10,778 nucleotides of DNA, from the NCBI GenBank assembly GCA_964575675.1, contig CAZNRY010000145.1:1-10778 (forward strand), read 5' to 3'. The notes beneath the pieces were generated by a model that worked only from the letters and a program-made list of their open reading frames with translations, searched no databases and was not told the DNA's origin. This DNA comes from CAZNRY01 sp964575675. GTDB lineage: Bacteria; Eisenbacteria; RBG-16-71-46; CAIMUX01; VGJL01. Of the stretch, positions 1 through 7,019 are shown one piece after another (the stretch's first letter is position 1; the number at the start of each line of letters is the position of its first letter). Both the position numbers and the translations under genes were made by a program.

Positions 1-2
1 TG

Positions 3-131
3 GCGCTGGAACCCATGTTGCTCCTGTCCCAGGATCGCCGTTGCGGAATCGCTGGGCCGGAGACGGAGACGTTGAGGACGAGCCTGGCGGCGTGCTACCT
101 TACCCTATCGTGCCCGGCTGACCCGGGTTGA
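3..131 (+). CDS. possible 3' end of an upstream gene (partial, uncertain)
   Basis: The frame starting at base 3 is open from the window edge to TGA at 129-131, 16 nt before the next start codon. It would give 42 residues ending in CPADPG. About 33 of 42 third codon positions are G or C, in keeping with the high GC3 of the real genes here. The neighbouring frame 2 is also open to a TGA at 119-121, but its GC3 is lower (about 59%). I recognise no family in either tail, so this is only the likeliest reading of a short fragment. It could equally be non-coding upstream sequence. Confidence 0.3.
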   Translation, partial: ALEPMLLLSQDRRCGIAGPETETLRTSLAACYLTLSCPADPG

Positions 132-137
132 AGGAGG
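132..137 (+). promoter_or_regulatory. ribosome binding site of the parvulin chaperone gene
   Basis: A perfect AGGAGG (AAGGAGGA at 131-138) lies 10 nt before the ATG at 148. It supports this start over the two nearby in-frame ATG codons at residues 4 and 5. Confidence 0.8.
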
Positions 138-147
138 ATTTCGATCC

Positions 148-1959
148 ATGTTCGAAATGATGCGTCGCAACACGAAGTTGATTATGTGGATTACGGCCGG
201 TTCCTTTGTGTTGCTGATCTTCCTCGCCTGGGGCGCCGAGTATCAGCTCGGAGGCAATGGCAAAGGCTCGGCGGCGGGAGTGATTGGCCGGGTCAATGGA
301 AGGGCGATCACCGCCCGTGCCTACCAGGATCGGGTTCTCGTGGCGCGGGAAAACTGGGCCCAGCAGCAGGGTCAGAACCCGGATGAGAGCACCGAGGTCC
401 AGATCCGCGACCAGGCTTGGAATAGCCTCATTCAGGAGATGCTGCTGAGCGAGGAGATCGAGCGCAGGGGGATCCAGATTTCCGACAAGGAGATCGCGGA
501 GGCGATCCGGACGCAGCCGCTTCCGGTGATCATCCAGAGTCCCGAGTTCCAGACGAATGGCCAGTTCGATTACAACAAATACCTCACGGCCCTCTCCGAC
601 CCGAACCGCGATTGGACCATGCTGGAGACCTATTACAGGCAAGACCTGCCCAAACAGAAGGTCCATTCACTCGTCATGGCCGCGGCCAAGGTCAGCGACG
701 TCGACATCCGGCGCCAGTTCGAGGACGAGAACGTGAAGGCGACGGTGGCCTACGCCTTCGTCCCAGCAGCCAACTTCACGGTCGACAAGGAGAGCATCGA
801 CGACGCGACCGCCCGGGCCTTCTACGAGGAGCGCAACAGCGATTACAGGACGGACACCCAGGCGTGGATCCAGCAGGTCCGTATCGAGAAGAAGCCGACC
901 GTCTCCGACTCGTTGGCCGCCCGCGACTTGGTCCAACAGGCGGCGAAGGAGGCGCGGGATGGCGAAGAGTTCGGAATCCTCGTCAGCGCCTACTCCGAAG
1001 CTCCCCCGCAGTTACGGGGGGGGGCGCAGGGGACGTACCTGACCCGCGACCAGATTCAGTCGCCTGGAGTAGCCGCCGCGGCATTCGCGGTGCCCGTGGG
1101 CCAGATCAGCGACGTGATCCAGGACCCCAACGGCTACCACCTGCTCAGGATCGAGGACCGCAGGACCGTGGATTCGAAGGAAGAGGTGAAGTTCGCCGAC
1201 ATCTACGTCCCGATCGTCCTCTCGTCCGAGACGCTGGCCGGGTACCAGGATCAAGCGTTCAATCTCGCCCGGGCCGCTCAGGAAGCTGGAACGAGCCTCG
1301 CGGATGCGGCCGCGGCGGATGGATCAACTGTCACCGACGTGTCTCCGTTCGGCCGCAACAACTACCTCCGAGGCGTGGGACAGGTGTCCGGCTTCATGGA
1401 TTGGGCTTTCAATGCAGCGACTGGGAACACGACGGCGATGGAATCGACGGAGGGATGGTACGTCGTCCGCCTCGTTCGCCGCCGCCCTGCGGGACTCGCT
1501 CCGATCGAAGAGGTCATGGAGCGCGTGAAGACGGACTGCGCCGCGGCCAAGCAGGCGGAGCAGGCCAAGCAGGCCGCGCAGACGATTCTGGAGTCGGCCC
1601 GCGCAGGCTCCTCGCTCGAGACTGCGGCGAAGCTGATCCCGAACGCGACCTTCGGAACGACGGATGAGTTCGCCAGGCGGGGTTTCGCCAAAGGGTTGGG
1701 CAACGATCCGCTCGTCATGGACCGTGTTTTCAGCGATCCGATCGGGCTCGTTCCCCAGGTCGTCGCGACGAAGCGGGGGGCATACCTGATCCAGATCCAG
1801 ACGAGGGGCGCGATCGACGAGTCGGCCCTTGCCGCGGCGAGGGAATCGCTCCGCCAGCAGATTTCGCAACGGCAGCGCCGGGAGATCCTGAGTCGCTGGA
1901 TCGAACAGCTGCGCAACCAGGCGAAGATCGAAGACTTCCGATTCGAGAATCAGATCTAG
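148..1959 (+). CDS. SurA/PpiD-type membrane-anchored peptidyl-prolyl isomerase (periplasmic chaperone)
   Basis: The protein has 603 residues, close to PpiD in length. A short basic N-terminus (MFEMMRRNTK) is followed by one membrane helix at about 11-29, which would anchor it with the bulk in the periplasm. Residues about 45-200 resemble the SurA/PpiD N-terminal chaperone domain (VNGRAIT... near 49, then repeated amphipathic helices). Residues about 238-338 form a parvulin domain, with the family signatures YSEAPPQLRGGAQG (282-295), AAFAVPVGQISDVI (311-324) and GYHLLRIED (329-337). The region from 345 to the end is less conserved and may hold a second, degenerate rotamase-like unit and C-terminal helices. 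PpiD/SurA proteins help newly exported proteins fold; prolyl isomerase activity is inferred, and in PpiD itself it is weak or absent. The flippase gene follows after 13 nt, suggesting co-transcription. A run of nine Gs occurs at 1016-1024. Confidence 0.87.
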   Translation: MFEMMRRNTKLIMWITAGSFVLLIFLAWGAEYQLGGNGKGSAAGVIGRVNGRAITARAYQDRVLVARENWAQQQGQNPDESTEVQIRDQAWNSLIQEMLLSEEIERRGIQISDKEIAEAIRTQPLPVIIQSPEFQTNGQFDYNKYLTALSDPNRDWTMLETYYRQDLPKQKVHSLVMAAAKVSDVDIRRQFEDENVKATVAYAFVPAANFTVDKESIDDATARAFYEERNSDYRTDTQAWIQQVRIEKKPTVSDSLAARDLVQQAAKEARDGEEFGILVSAYSEAPPQLRGGAQGTYLTRDQIQSPGVAAAAFAVPVGQISDVIQDPNGYHLLRIEDRRTVDSKEEVKFADIYVPIVLSSETLAGYQDQAFNLARAAQEAGTSLADAAAADGSTVTDVSPFGRNNYLRGVGQVSGFMDWAFNAATGNTTAMESTEGWYVVRLVRRRPAGLAPIEEVMERVKTDCAAAKQAEQAKQAAQTILESARAGSSLETAAKLIPNATFGTTDEFARRGFAKGLGNDPLVMDRVFSDPIGLVPQVVATKRGAYLIQIQTRGAIDESALAAARESLRQQISQRQRREILSRWIEQLRNQAKIEDFRFENQI

Positions 1960-1972
1960 CCGGGCCCTGGCG

Positions 1973-3286
1973 GTGGGGCTGGTTCGTCAGAGCGCGACGA
2001 CCCTGGCCAGCCGGCTACTGATCACCGTCGTCAACATCCCGATCTCGATCCTTGTCGCCCGAAAACTCGGGGTCGAGGGGCAGGGCGTCTACGCGGCGGC
2101 GGGGGCGTTCCCCGCCCTCTGGACGACCGTCTGGGTCCTCGGGCTCGACGCCTCGCACACATGGGCCCTCGCAGGGAAGAGAACCACGCTGGGGCGTGTG
2201 CTGGGAAACACGATCGTCTGGGTCGTCCTCCTCTCGGCCCTCGCCGTGCCGAGCTACATGCTGGCCATTGGCCTCCTGAACCCGGAGAAGATACAGGCGA
2301 TGAGGCCCGTTCTGTGGCTCTCGGCGCTGCTCGTTCCGCTCCTCCTCGGGCGGACGCTCCTCCTTTCCTGTTTTATCGGGCTTCACCAGGTCGACCAGTA
2401 CAATCTCCTGAGCGTCCTGAGCCAGCTCTTGCTCCTGATCATGCTCGTCATGGTTCTCGTCGTGGGAGGGGGGGGGCCACGCGGCGCCGTGATCGCCTTC
2501 GCGATCTCGACCGCTCTCCTGCTGGTTCTCGCCGCCTTCTGGGTCGCGCGCAGGCGCGTCCGCGAGGACCCGCTCCGCGTCGACGGCGGGCTGATGAAGA
2601 GCTCCCTCTCCTACGGTATGCGGGGGTACGGCGCGACGATGTTCGGGCAGTTCAACTATCGCTTCGATCAGGTCCTCGTCACCAACTACAACGGGATCGC
2701 CGAACAGGGATACTACTCCATCGCCGTCCTCCTCGCAGAGAAGCTGACCCACATCTCCAACTCGATCCAGCTCGTCCTCTTCCCCCGCGTCTCGGCCTCA
2801 ACCCCCGAGGAGGCGAATCGGATCACCGCGACCGCCTGCCGCCACGCGACCTTCTGGGTCGGCGTGGGAGCCCTGGCGATGTACGCGCTGGCTCGGCCGT
2901 TGGTCTCTCTCCTCTACGGCTCCGCGTTCCTGCCCGCGCTTCAGGCGCTCTTCTACCTGATTCCGGGGGTCTTCCTCCTCTCGTTCTGGAAGGTCCTCGC
3001 CGTCGATCTCTCGGGCCGCAACCGGCGCTTTCCGACGACGATTGCAAGCGGAATCGCCTTCGTGGTCAACACGGCCCTGAATCTCTGGTGGATCCCCGAG
3101 CACGGGATGGTTGGAGCCGCCTGGTCTTCGACGATCTCGTACGGGATTCAGAGTTTGATCCTTGTCTTCATCTTCACGAGAATCACCGGCGTGCCGCTGC
3201 GGAAGTTGGTGGTCCCGGAGCGCAAAGACCTGGACATCTACCGTCGGATCCTGACGCAGGTGGCCGGGCGTTTCGCGAGGACGTGA
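1973..3286 (+). CDS. polysaccharide/oligosaccharide flippase (Wzx-like, MOP superfamily)
   Basis: This is a very hydrophobic 437-residue protein with about 12 predicted membrane segments. It starts with a typical flippase N-terminus: SATTLASRLLITVVNIPISILVARKLGVEGQGVY in style, residues 7-40, with the conserved ARxLGxEGxGxY. Charged loops such as RRRVREDPLRVDGG (193-206) precede a second half starting near 211, where a Tyr/Arg/Asp stretch (YRFDQVLV, 229-236) matches Wzx-type proteins. Such proteins move lipid-linked glycans across the inner membrane for surface polymers or glycosylation. The start is a GTG at 1973 with no clear Shine-Dalgarno, only 13 nt after the previous stop, so translation may be coupled to the upstream gene. 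The FemAB-like gene follows after 11 nt. No glycosyltransferase lies in the window, so the exported glycan is unknown. A run of nine Gs at 2468-2476 encodes Gly165-168. Confidence 0.85.
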   Translation: MGLVRQSATTLASRLLITVVNIPISILVARKLGVEGQGVYAAAGAFPALWTTVWVLGLDASHTWALAGKRTTLGRVLGNTIVWVVLLSALAVPSYMLAIGLLNPEKIQAMRPVLWLSALLVPLLLGRTLLLSCFIGLHQVDQYNLLSVLSQLLLLIMLVMVLVVGGGGPRGAVIAFAISTALLLVLAAFWVARRRVREDPLRVDGGLMKSSLSYGMRGYGATMFGQFNYRFDQVLVTNYNGIAEQGYYSIAVLLAEKLTHISNSIQLVLFPRVSASTPEEANRITATACRHATFWVGVGALAMYALARPLVSLLYGSAFLPALQALFYLIPGVFLLSFWKVLAVDLSGRNRRFPTTIASGIAFVVNTALNLWWIPEHGMVGAAWSSTISYGIQSLILVFIFTRITGVPLRKLVVPERKDLDIYRRILTQVAGRFART

Positions 3287-3287
3287 C

Positions 3288-3293
3288 GGAGGA
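3288..3293 (+). promoter_or_regulatory. ribosome binding site of the FemAB-like gene
   Basis: GGAGGA lies 4 nt before the ATG at 3298, just after the flippase stop at 3284-3286. It decides the start: the same frame is open far upstream, but that part overlaps the flippase gene in another frame and is not the real protein. Confidence 0.75.
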
Positions 3294-3297
3294 ACGC

Positions 3298-4353
3298 ATG
3301 GTCGAGTCGGAAGAGACCGGTTCGGGAAGGCGCCGCGGGCTGCCGCCCGGAGAGGATCCAGCGTGGGATGCGTTCTTGGCCAAACACCCGGAGGCGACGT
3401 TCTATCACACGAGGATTTGGGCCCGGATCGTGACCCATGCATTCCCCCGGCTCGAGGACCGGAGCCTGTGGGTCGAACTCGAGGAGGGCCGGGCGGCGGT
3501 CCCCCTCTTCGGCTGGATACGCCTGGGGGGAATGCTGACCACCCTCCAATCGAGCTTCCCGTTCCTTTACGGAGGTCCCGTCCCCCGGCTCGTCGGGGGT
3601 CGCGATGCGATTCCAAACGTTCTGGACGCCTTGGCGCGCGGCGGCGAGTCGTTCGTCTTGATCTCGAATCCCTTCGCGCGGGCAACAGAACCGGGAGACC
3701 CTCGCACCCGGCCAGACCTCGCCGGAGCCCATGCGATCCGAACGCTTCCCCAGCGCGTGGAGATTGAAGCGGACACCACGCAGACCTTGAGCCTCCCGGC
3801 GCGCTTCGAGGATTACTGGGAGCGCACGCTGACGACGGCGAAGCGCAACGACGTGCGCCGGCTCGCCAAGAAGGGAGTGACGGTCCGCCGGGGGGAGAGC
3901 CCGCGAGAGATCGCGGCTGTCTATCGGTTCTACCGCGAGAGCTTCTCACGCTGGGGGGGGCGCCCGGGGTTCGTTTATCCCGAGGAGCTGTACCGCGCCA
4001 TGATCGAGATCGGCGGAGAGAGCGTCCGGCTCTATGTCGCCGAGTTCGAAGGGAAGATCATCGGCGGAGCCTTCATCGTCCGCTGGAATGGCCGCGCGCA
4101 TTACCATGCGGGGTACTTCGATCACGAGGCGCGATCCCTGCGCCCCAACATCCTCATCCAGGAACGGATCATCCGCGACGCGATCGATGATGGTCTCGGC
4201 GAGTACGACCTCCTGCCGAGTGGCGGCAACGCGGGCGTCGAGGCGTTCAAGGAGAGTTTCGGGGCCGCGCGCATCCCGGTGAATCGCCTGCGGTACCGCG
4301 CCCCCCTGCACCGGATCCTCGATGCGCTCCGGGGCAGGCGCCACACGTCCTAG
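3298..4353 (+). CDS. FemAB-family / GNAT-fold acyl- or aminoacyltransferase
   Basis: The protein has 351 residues. The N-terminal half (about 20-160) matches the first lobe of FemAB-like proteins (ATFYHTRIWARIV at 33-45, QSSFPFLYGGPV at 84-95). The second lobe (about 165-335) is a GNAT-like domain. It includes AKRNDVRRLAKKGVTV (181-196), the LYVAEFEGKIIGGAFIV core strand (245-261), and the ending motif YDLLPSGGNAGVEAFKESFG (303-322), which is highly characteristic of this family. Relatives add amino acids to peptidoglycan precursors or act in exopolysaccharide/exosortase loci; the substrate here cannot be told. There is no signal peptide, so it is probably cytoplasmic. It is the last gene of the + strand block, and its position next to a flippase suggests modification of an envelope glycan or its carrier. 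Its TAG stop (4351-4353) lies inside the inverted-repeat element that follows. A run of eight Gs occurs at 3953-3960. Confidence 0.82.
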   Translation: MVESEETGSGRRRGLPPGEDPAWDAFLAKHPEATFYHTRIWARIVTHAFPRLEDRSLWVELEEGRAAVPLFGWIRLGGMLTTLQSSFPFLYGGPVPRLVGGRDAIPNVLDALARGGESFVLISNPFARATEPGDPRTRPDLAGAHAIRTLPQRVEIEADTTQTLSLPARFEDYWERTLTTAKRNDVRRLAKKGVTVRRGESPREIAAVYRFYRESFSRWGGRPGFVYPEELYRAMIEIGGESVRLYVAEFEGKIIGGAFIVRWNGRAHYHAGYFDHEARSLRPNILIQERIIRDAIDDGLGEYDLLPSGGNAGVEAFKESFGAARIPVNRLRYRAPLHRILDALRGRRHTS

Positions 4354-4369
4354 CCCGCATTTCTCACCA
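4350..4369 (+). repeat. left terminal inverted repeat of the palindromic element
   Basis: CTAGCCCGCATTTCTCACCA is the exact reverse complement of 4517-4536. It includes the TAG stop (4351-4353) of the FemAB-like gene. Confidence 0.9.
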
Positions 4370-4430
4370 GCATTCTGCTGCAACGGCGCATAGGGCCACA
4401 CCTGCTGCGCCGCGCTCGCTCGGCCTCCTC

Positions 4431-4452
4431 GACATACTGCACCGAGTATGTC
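4431..4452. repeat. central hairpin of the palindromic element
   Basis: GACATACT (4431-4438) pairs with AGTATGTC (4445-4452) around a 6-nt loop GCACCG. It lies at the centre of symmetry of the whole element. Confidence 0.8.
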
Positions 4453-4516
4453 TGCGTCGTCCTCGCATCGCGCGACTTGCATCTCCGGCCCTCTGACGCC
4501 GTTTCGCGACGAACCG

Positions 4517-4536
4517 TGGTGAGAAATGCGGGCTAG
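4517..4536 (-). repeat. right terminal inverted repeat of the palindromic element
   Basis: TGGTGAGAAATGCGGGCTAG is the reverse complement of 4350-4369. It contains the TAG stop (4535-4533, - strand) of the convergent hypothetical gene. Confidence 0.9.
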
Positions 4537-5798
4537 CGCGAATCGACGAGGATGATCCTCCTTTCCGGGCCAAGCCGCTCGAGCAGCCACGCCCGCGTGC
4601 GGGAATTCAAGGCTTTCAGGGAAGCCTTGTGGATGGCCACGTCGCAGAGGAGAGTCCCTGACCCTCCCCATCGGGGGTTCCTCAAGCCAGGCGCCGTTGC
4701 GAAGGGATCAATCGAGGGAGGCCAGAGCCTTCCCGATGCGCGTAGTAGATCGATCGCTTCCGGGACGGGGATCTTCTCCTCCCGTGCGTGCGCGAGGCCA
4801 TTCCCGCCGTTCGGACCGGGACCTCTCTCCCCCGGGTCGTGGGAGCCGTCCGCGCGGTCGATCTCGGATGCCTCGAGGAGCTCGACGAGGAAGCGAACCG
4901 ACGACGATGCAATGCGGCCATCCCTCGCGGGATTGCGCGGAGCCGCGTCGCCCGGCAGCGACCAGTAGGCGGCGCTGTACCGGAAGCCGGCCATCGCATC
5001 CTGATCGACCGACTCTGCCATGAGCCCGGCCACAAAGGCCATGCAATCCGACCCAACGCCCGCCTGCCGGCAGCGCCCCGAGTCCATGCAGCAAGCTGCC
5101 AAGGACTCGGGAAGAGTCGCCGTCCGCAGGGGAAGGCATTCCCGCGGAAGGGCGAAGGTGTCTCCCGCGTATGCATCGAGCAGACAGAGCGACAGCAGGA
5201 GGCCCGGCAGATCGACCTCTCCCTCTCGCGTCGGCAACGCCGTCGACCAGAGCGCTGGCCGGAGATCGAGGATCTCGAGGAACTCTCCGACCGCCTCGTG
5301 CCAGATCGCAGCGAAGCGGCTCGGGCGCCTGCCGAGCGCGGATGACCGCGCTTCCGAGCTGAGAACCGCCGATTCGTGGATCAGCGCTTGGGAGTATGCA
5401 TCGATCGAGACCGCGATGGCGCGGGTCGCGAGCGGGTCCGGCAGGCTCCTGGCCGCCAAGTCTCCGGAGGGGGATGCATCTGGGCGGATCAGCGAGCGGG
5501 CCGCACGCGCGCGATCGAGCTCATGGTCGCGCGCGAGGAACCTGAGGGAGTCACCGGCGGCGAGGGGAGGCGCCTGGATCGCCCGATCCTCTTCCAGGGC
5601 GGCGATCGCGGCCTCCCGTTCAGAATCGCCCACCGCGGCAACCGGTTCAAACGCGGGAGGGAAGATGGCGATCACACCGGCGAGACCCGCAACCTTGAGA
5701 CCTCGCGGGATGATCCGCGCGGGGCGGAAACCGGCGCTGCGGTCCCGACGTGGATGCGACCGGCGGCTTGCGGCATGCTCAGGGTAAAAGGACCACAC
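4533..5798 (-). CDS. hypothetical membrane-anchored or secreted protein, last gene of the secretion operon
   Basis: I recognise no family. The GTG start at 5798 is chosen because a perfect AGGAGG lies 6 nt upstream; it gives 421 residues and overlaps the preceding gene by 20 nt, typical of translational coupling. A basic N-terminus (many Arg/His in 11-35) leads to one hydrophobic stretch at about 34-50 (LKVAGLAGVIAIFPPAF), which could be an anchor or an atypical signal peptide with a long n-region. The rest is mainly helical and soluble in appearance. It has a Cys cluster at 236, 237, 243 and 252 (CCMDSGRCRQAGVGSDC), which could bind metal or form disulfides, and three further Cys at 205, 221 and 385. 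The acidic and Gly-rich part near 310-335 may be a linker. There is no sorting tail like those of its two operon partners. Its stop lies in the palindromic element. It may start further upstream, but those starts lack a ribosome site. Confidence 0.7.
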   Translation of the reverse strand: MWSFYPEHAASRRSHPRRDRSAGFRPARIIPRGLKVAGLAGVIAIFPPAFEPVAAVGDSEREAAIAALEEDRAIQAPPLAAGDSLRFLARDHELDRARAARSLIRPDASPSGDLAARSLPDPLATRAIAVSIDAYSQALIHESAVLSSEARSSALGRRPSRFAAIWHEAVGEFLEILDLRPALWSTALPTREGEVDLPGLLLSLCLLDAYAGDTFALPRECLPLRTATLPESLAACCMDSGRCRQAGVGSDCMAFVAGLMAESVDQDAMAGFRYSAAYWSLPGDAAPRNPARDGRIASSSVRFLVELLEASEIDRADGSHDPGERGPGPNGGNGLAHAREEKIPVPEAIDLLRASGRLWPPSIDPFATAPGLRNPRWGGSGTLLCDVAIHKASLKALNSRTRAWLLERLGPERRIILVDSR

Positions 5799-7008
5799 GG
5801 AGTACCTCCTCTTCTTCCCCGGGCCATCGGGCCCGAAGCAGGTAGAGACCGGACGAGAGATCGCGCAGGTCGAACGACTCACTTGTTCCGTCCGCGGCAG
5901 GGATCCTCCACGCCAAACGCTTCACCACCCTGCCCGAGACATCGAGCAAATCGAGTTGCTCCGGAGGCGGACAGGCGGGAAACGCGACCTCGAGCCGGCC
6001 GCGGCAGGGGTTCGGCCCCACCCGAACGACTCGAGTCGCCGGGAGCTGGGCGGGGATCTCGGTGCTCGGGTTCTCCTCCCAATCCCGGGGAAGAGCGAAA
6101 TCGGGGGGGAGCGGATCATTCACGCCGAGACCTTCGCGGACCCACGGCGGGGCGATCGGATCGTCGCACTCCGCCCGTCCGGAACGGCCGATGCACAACA
6201 ATGCCAGCGCAGGGTCGCCGTAGCAGAAGGTACCGGTCGGGGTACATGGCGAGGTCATCAGATCCGGTCCGCGAACCTCATAGAACGACCAGTAGCTTGG
6301 AGAACGGGGCTGCGTGGGCGAGCCGTCGAAAGAGTTGCCGCTCGCAAGGGCCGTCGCCTCGACATGCTCGTCCCATCCGAGGCTCACGCGCGGAGCCCAC
6401 TCGGGATCACGATCCCATTGCGAGCTCCAGACCGATCCGCCCGCAACGCCCGGAAACAACCGGACCCTCCCGTCCTCGTCGAAGAGATCGGGGTTCCCCG
6501 CCGTATGGCCTGAGAAACAGGCGCAGTATGGCCGATAGTCGTTCCCATCGAAGCCGACGACGATGTAGATCCACTCCCAGTCGGGCTCGTGCGTGAAGCA
6601 CCCCGCCGGGGGCGGAAGGTTGCTCCAGTTCCGCGGGTAGTAGTAATCGTACTCGACGACCCAGCAGATCTTCCCGTTCGCATCGCGCTGCTCGTGCACC
6701 CTTCCGTAGCACAAGCTCGGTGCGGGGAGGAGAAGCTCGGCGAAGTTGTTCTCGATCTCCGTGTCATCGGCCGCGAAGGAGCATGGGTAATCAATCCGCT
6801 CGCCACCAGGCCCGCCATCCTCCACAAAGTAGAGGGCCGGACGGAACCGGTCGAGCAGTTCGGTCGTGAGATCGTAGCTCCCGGCGCCGGACGGGACCGC
6901 GCGCCCACTCCCGGCGGATGGAGATGCGGAGGGACGGCCCCGGCCAGATGCGCCGGCTCCACCGCCCAGCAGGAGGAACCCCGCAAGAAGAACGGCAACG
7001 ATTCTCAT
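5779..7008 (-). CDS. secreted Cys-rich protein with Vps62/NLP-like DWE region and C-terminal sorting tail
   Basis: The start at 7008 (409 residues) begins a clear signal peptide, MRIVAVLLAGFLLLGGGAGASG, and lies 11 nt after the stop of the preceding gene; longer starts would run into that gene. After a Ser/Gly-rich linker (about 22-45), the core (about 48-265) resembles Vps62 (DUF946) and, more distantly, necrosis-inducing (NLP) proteins. It shows a YDYYYPRNW strand (120-128), H140-x2-D143-W144-E145 followed by WIYIVVGFDG, then FSGHTAG (165-171). NLPs use an HDWE motif to bind metal and act on membranes; function here is inferred only. Ten Cys (76, 100, 115, 137, 162, 164, 255, 262, 272, 281) suggest disulfides outside the cytoplasm. 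Residues about 325-409 are a FlgD-Ig/type IX-like tail (VGPNPCRGRLEV..., LLDVSGRVVKRL..., SSGLYLLRA) for export or surface attachment. Family assignment is from motif memory and needs a profile search. Confidence 0.72.
   Translation of the reverse strand: MRIVAVLLAGFLLLGGGAGASGRGRPSASPSAGSGRAVPSGAGSYDLTTELLDRFRPALYFVEDGGPGGERIDYPCSFAADDTEIENNFAELLLPAPSLCYGRVHEQRDANGKICWVVEYDYYYPRNWSNLPPPAGCFTHEPDWEWIYIVVGFDGNDYRPYCACFSGHTAGNPDLFDEDGRVRLFPGVAGGSVWSSQWDRDPEWAPRVSLGWDEHVEATALASGNSFDGSPTQPRSPSYWSFYEVRGPDLMTSPCTPTGTFCYGDPALALLCIGRSGRAECDDPIAPPWVREGLGVNDPLPPDFALPRDWEENPSTEIPAQLPATRVVRVGPNPCRGRLEVAFPACPPPEQLDLLDVSGRVVKRLAWRIPAADGTSESFDLRDLSSGLYLLRARWPGEEEEVLRVVLLP
5805..5810 (-). promoter_or_regulatory. 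ribosome binding site of the hypothetical gene, inside the upstream gene
   Basis: On the - strand AGGAGG (5810 to 5805) lies 6 nt before GTG at 5798. It is embedded in the Glu-Glu-Glu-Val codons at the end of the Vps62-like gene, and it fixes the start of the overlapping gene. Confidence 0.65.
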
Positions 7009-7019
7009 CTTCACCCCCC

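Larger units (their letters stand above)
4350..4536. mobile_element. MITE-like palindromic element with CTAG boundaries
   Basis: The element has no reading frame of its own. Its ends are a perfect 20-bp inverted repeat (4350-4369 and 4517-4536). Further inverted pairs sit symmetrically inside: AACGGCG at 4382-4388 with CGCCGTT at 4497-4503, AGGGCC at 4392-4397 with GGCCCT at 4487-4492, and an 8-bp central hairpin at 4431-4452. All these pairs share nearly the same centre, so the whole element can fold as one long interrupted hairpin. CTAG at both ends may be a 4-bp target duplication, in which case the mobile unit is 4354-4532 (179 bp) with 16-bp ends starting CCCGCATTTC. Non-autonomous movement by a transposase encoded elsewhere is inferred. 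The 4-bp duplication and CC-rich ends recall IS1380-family elements, but I cannot confirm that. It may also act as a two-way terminator. Confidence 0.7.

Noticed and set aside
2161..3297. Long open + strand frame running into the FemAB-like gene, suggesting a 730-residue protein
   Set aside because: This part overlaps the flippase in another frame and translates to Arg/Pro-rich sequence with no family likeness. A good ribosome site and family homology begin only at 3298.
2798..3949. Long antisense frame on the - strand
   Set aside because: Arg/Pro/Gly-rich shadow of high-GC3 genes on the other strand, with no ribosome site or recognisable domain.
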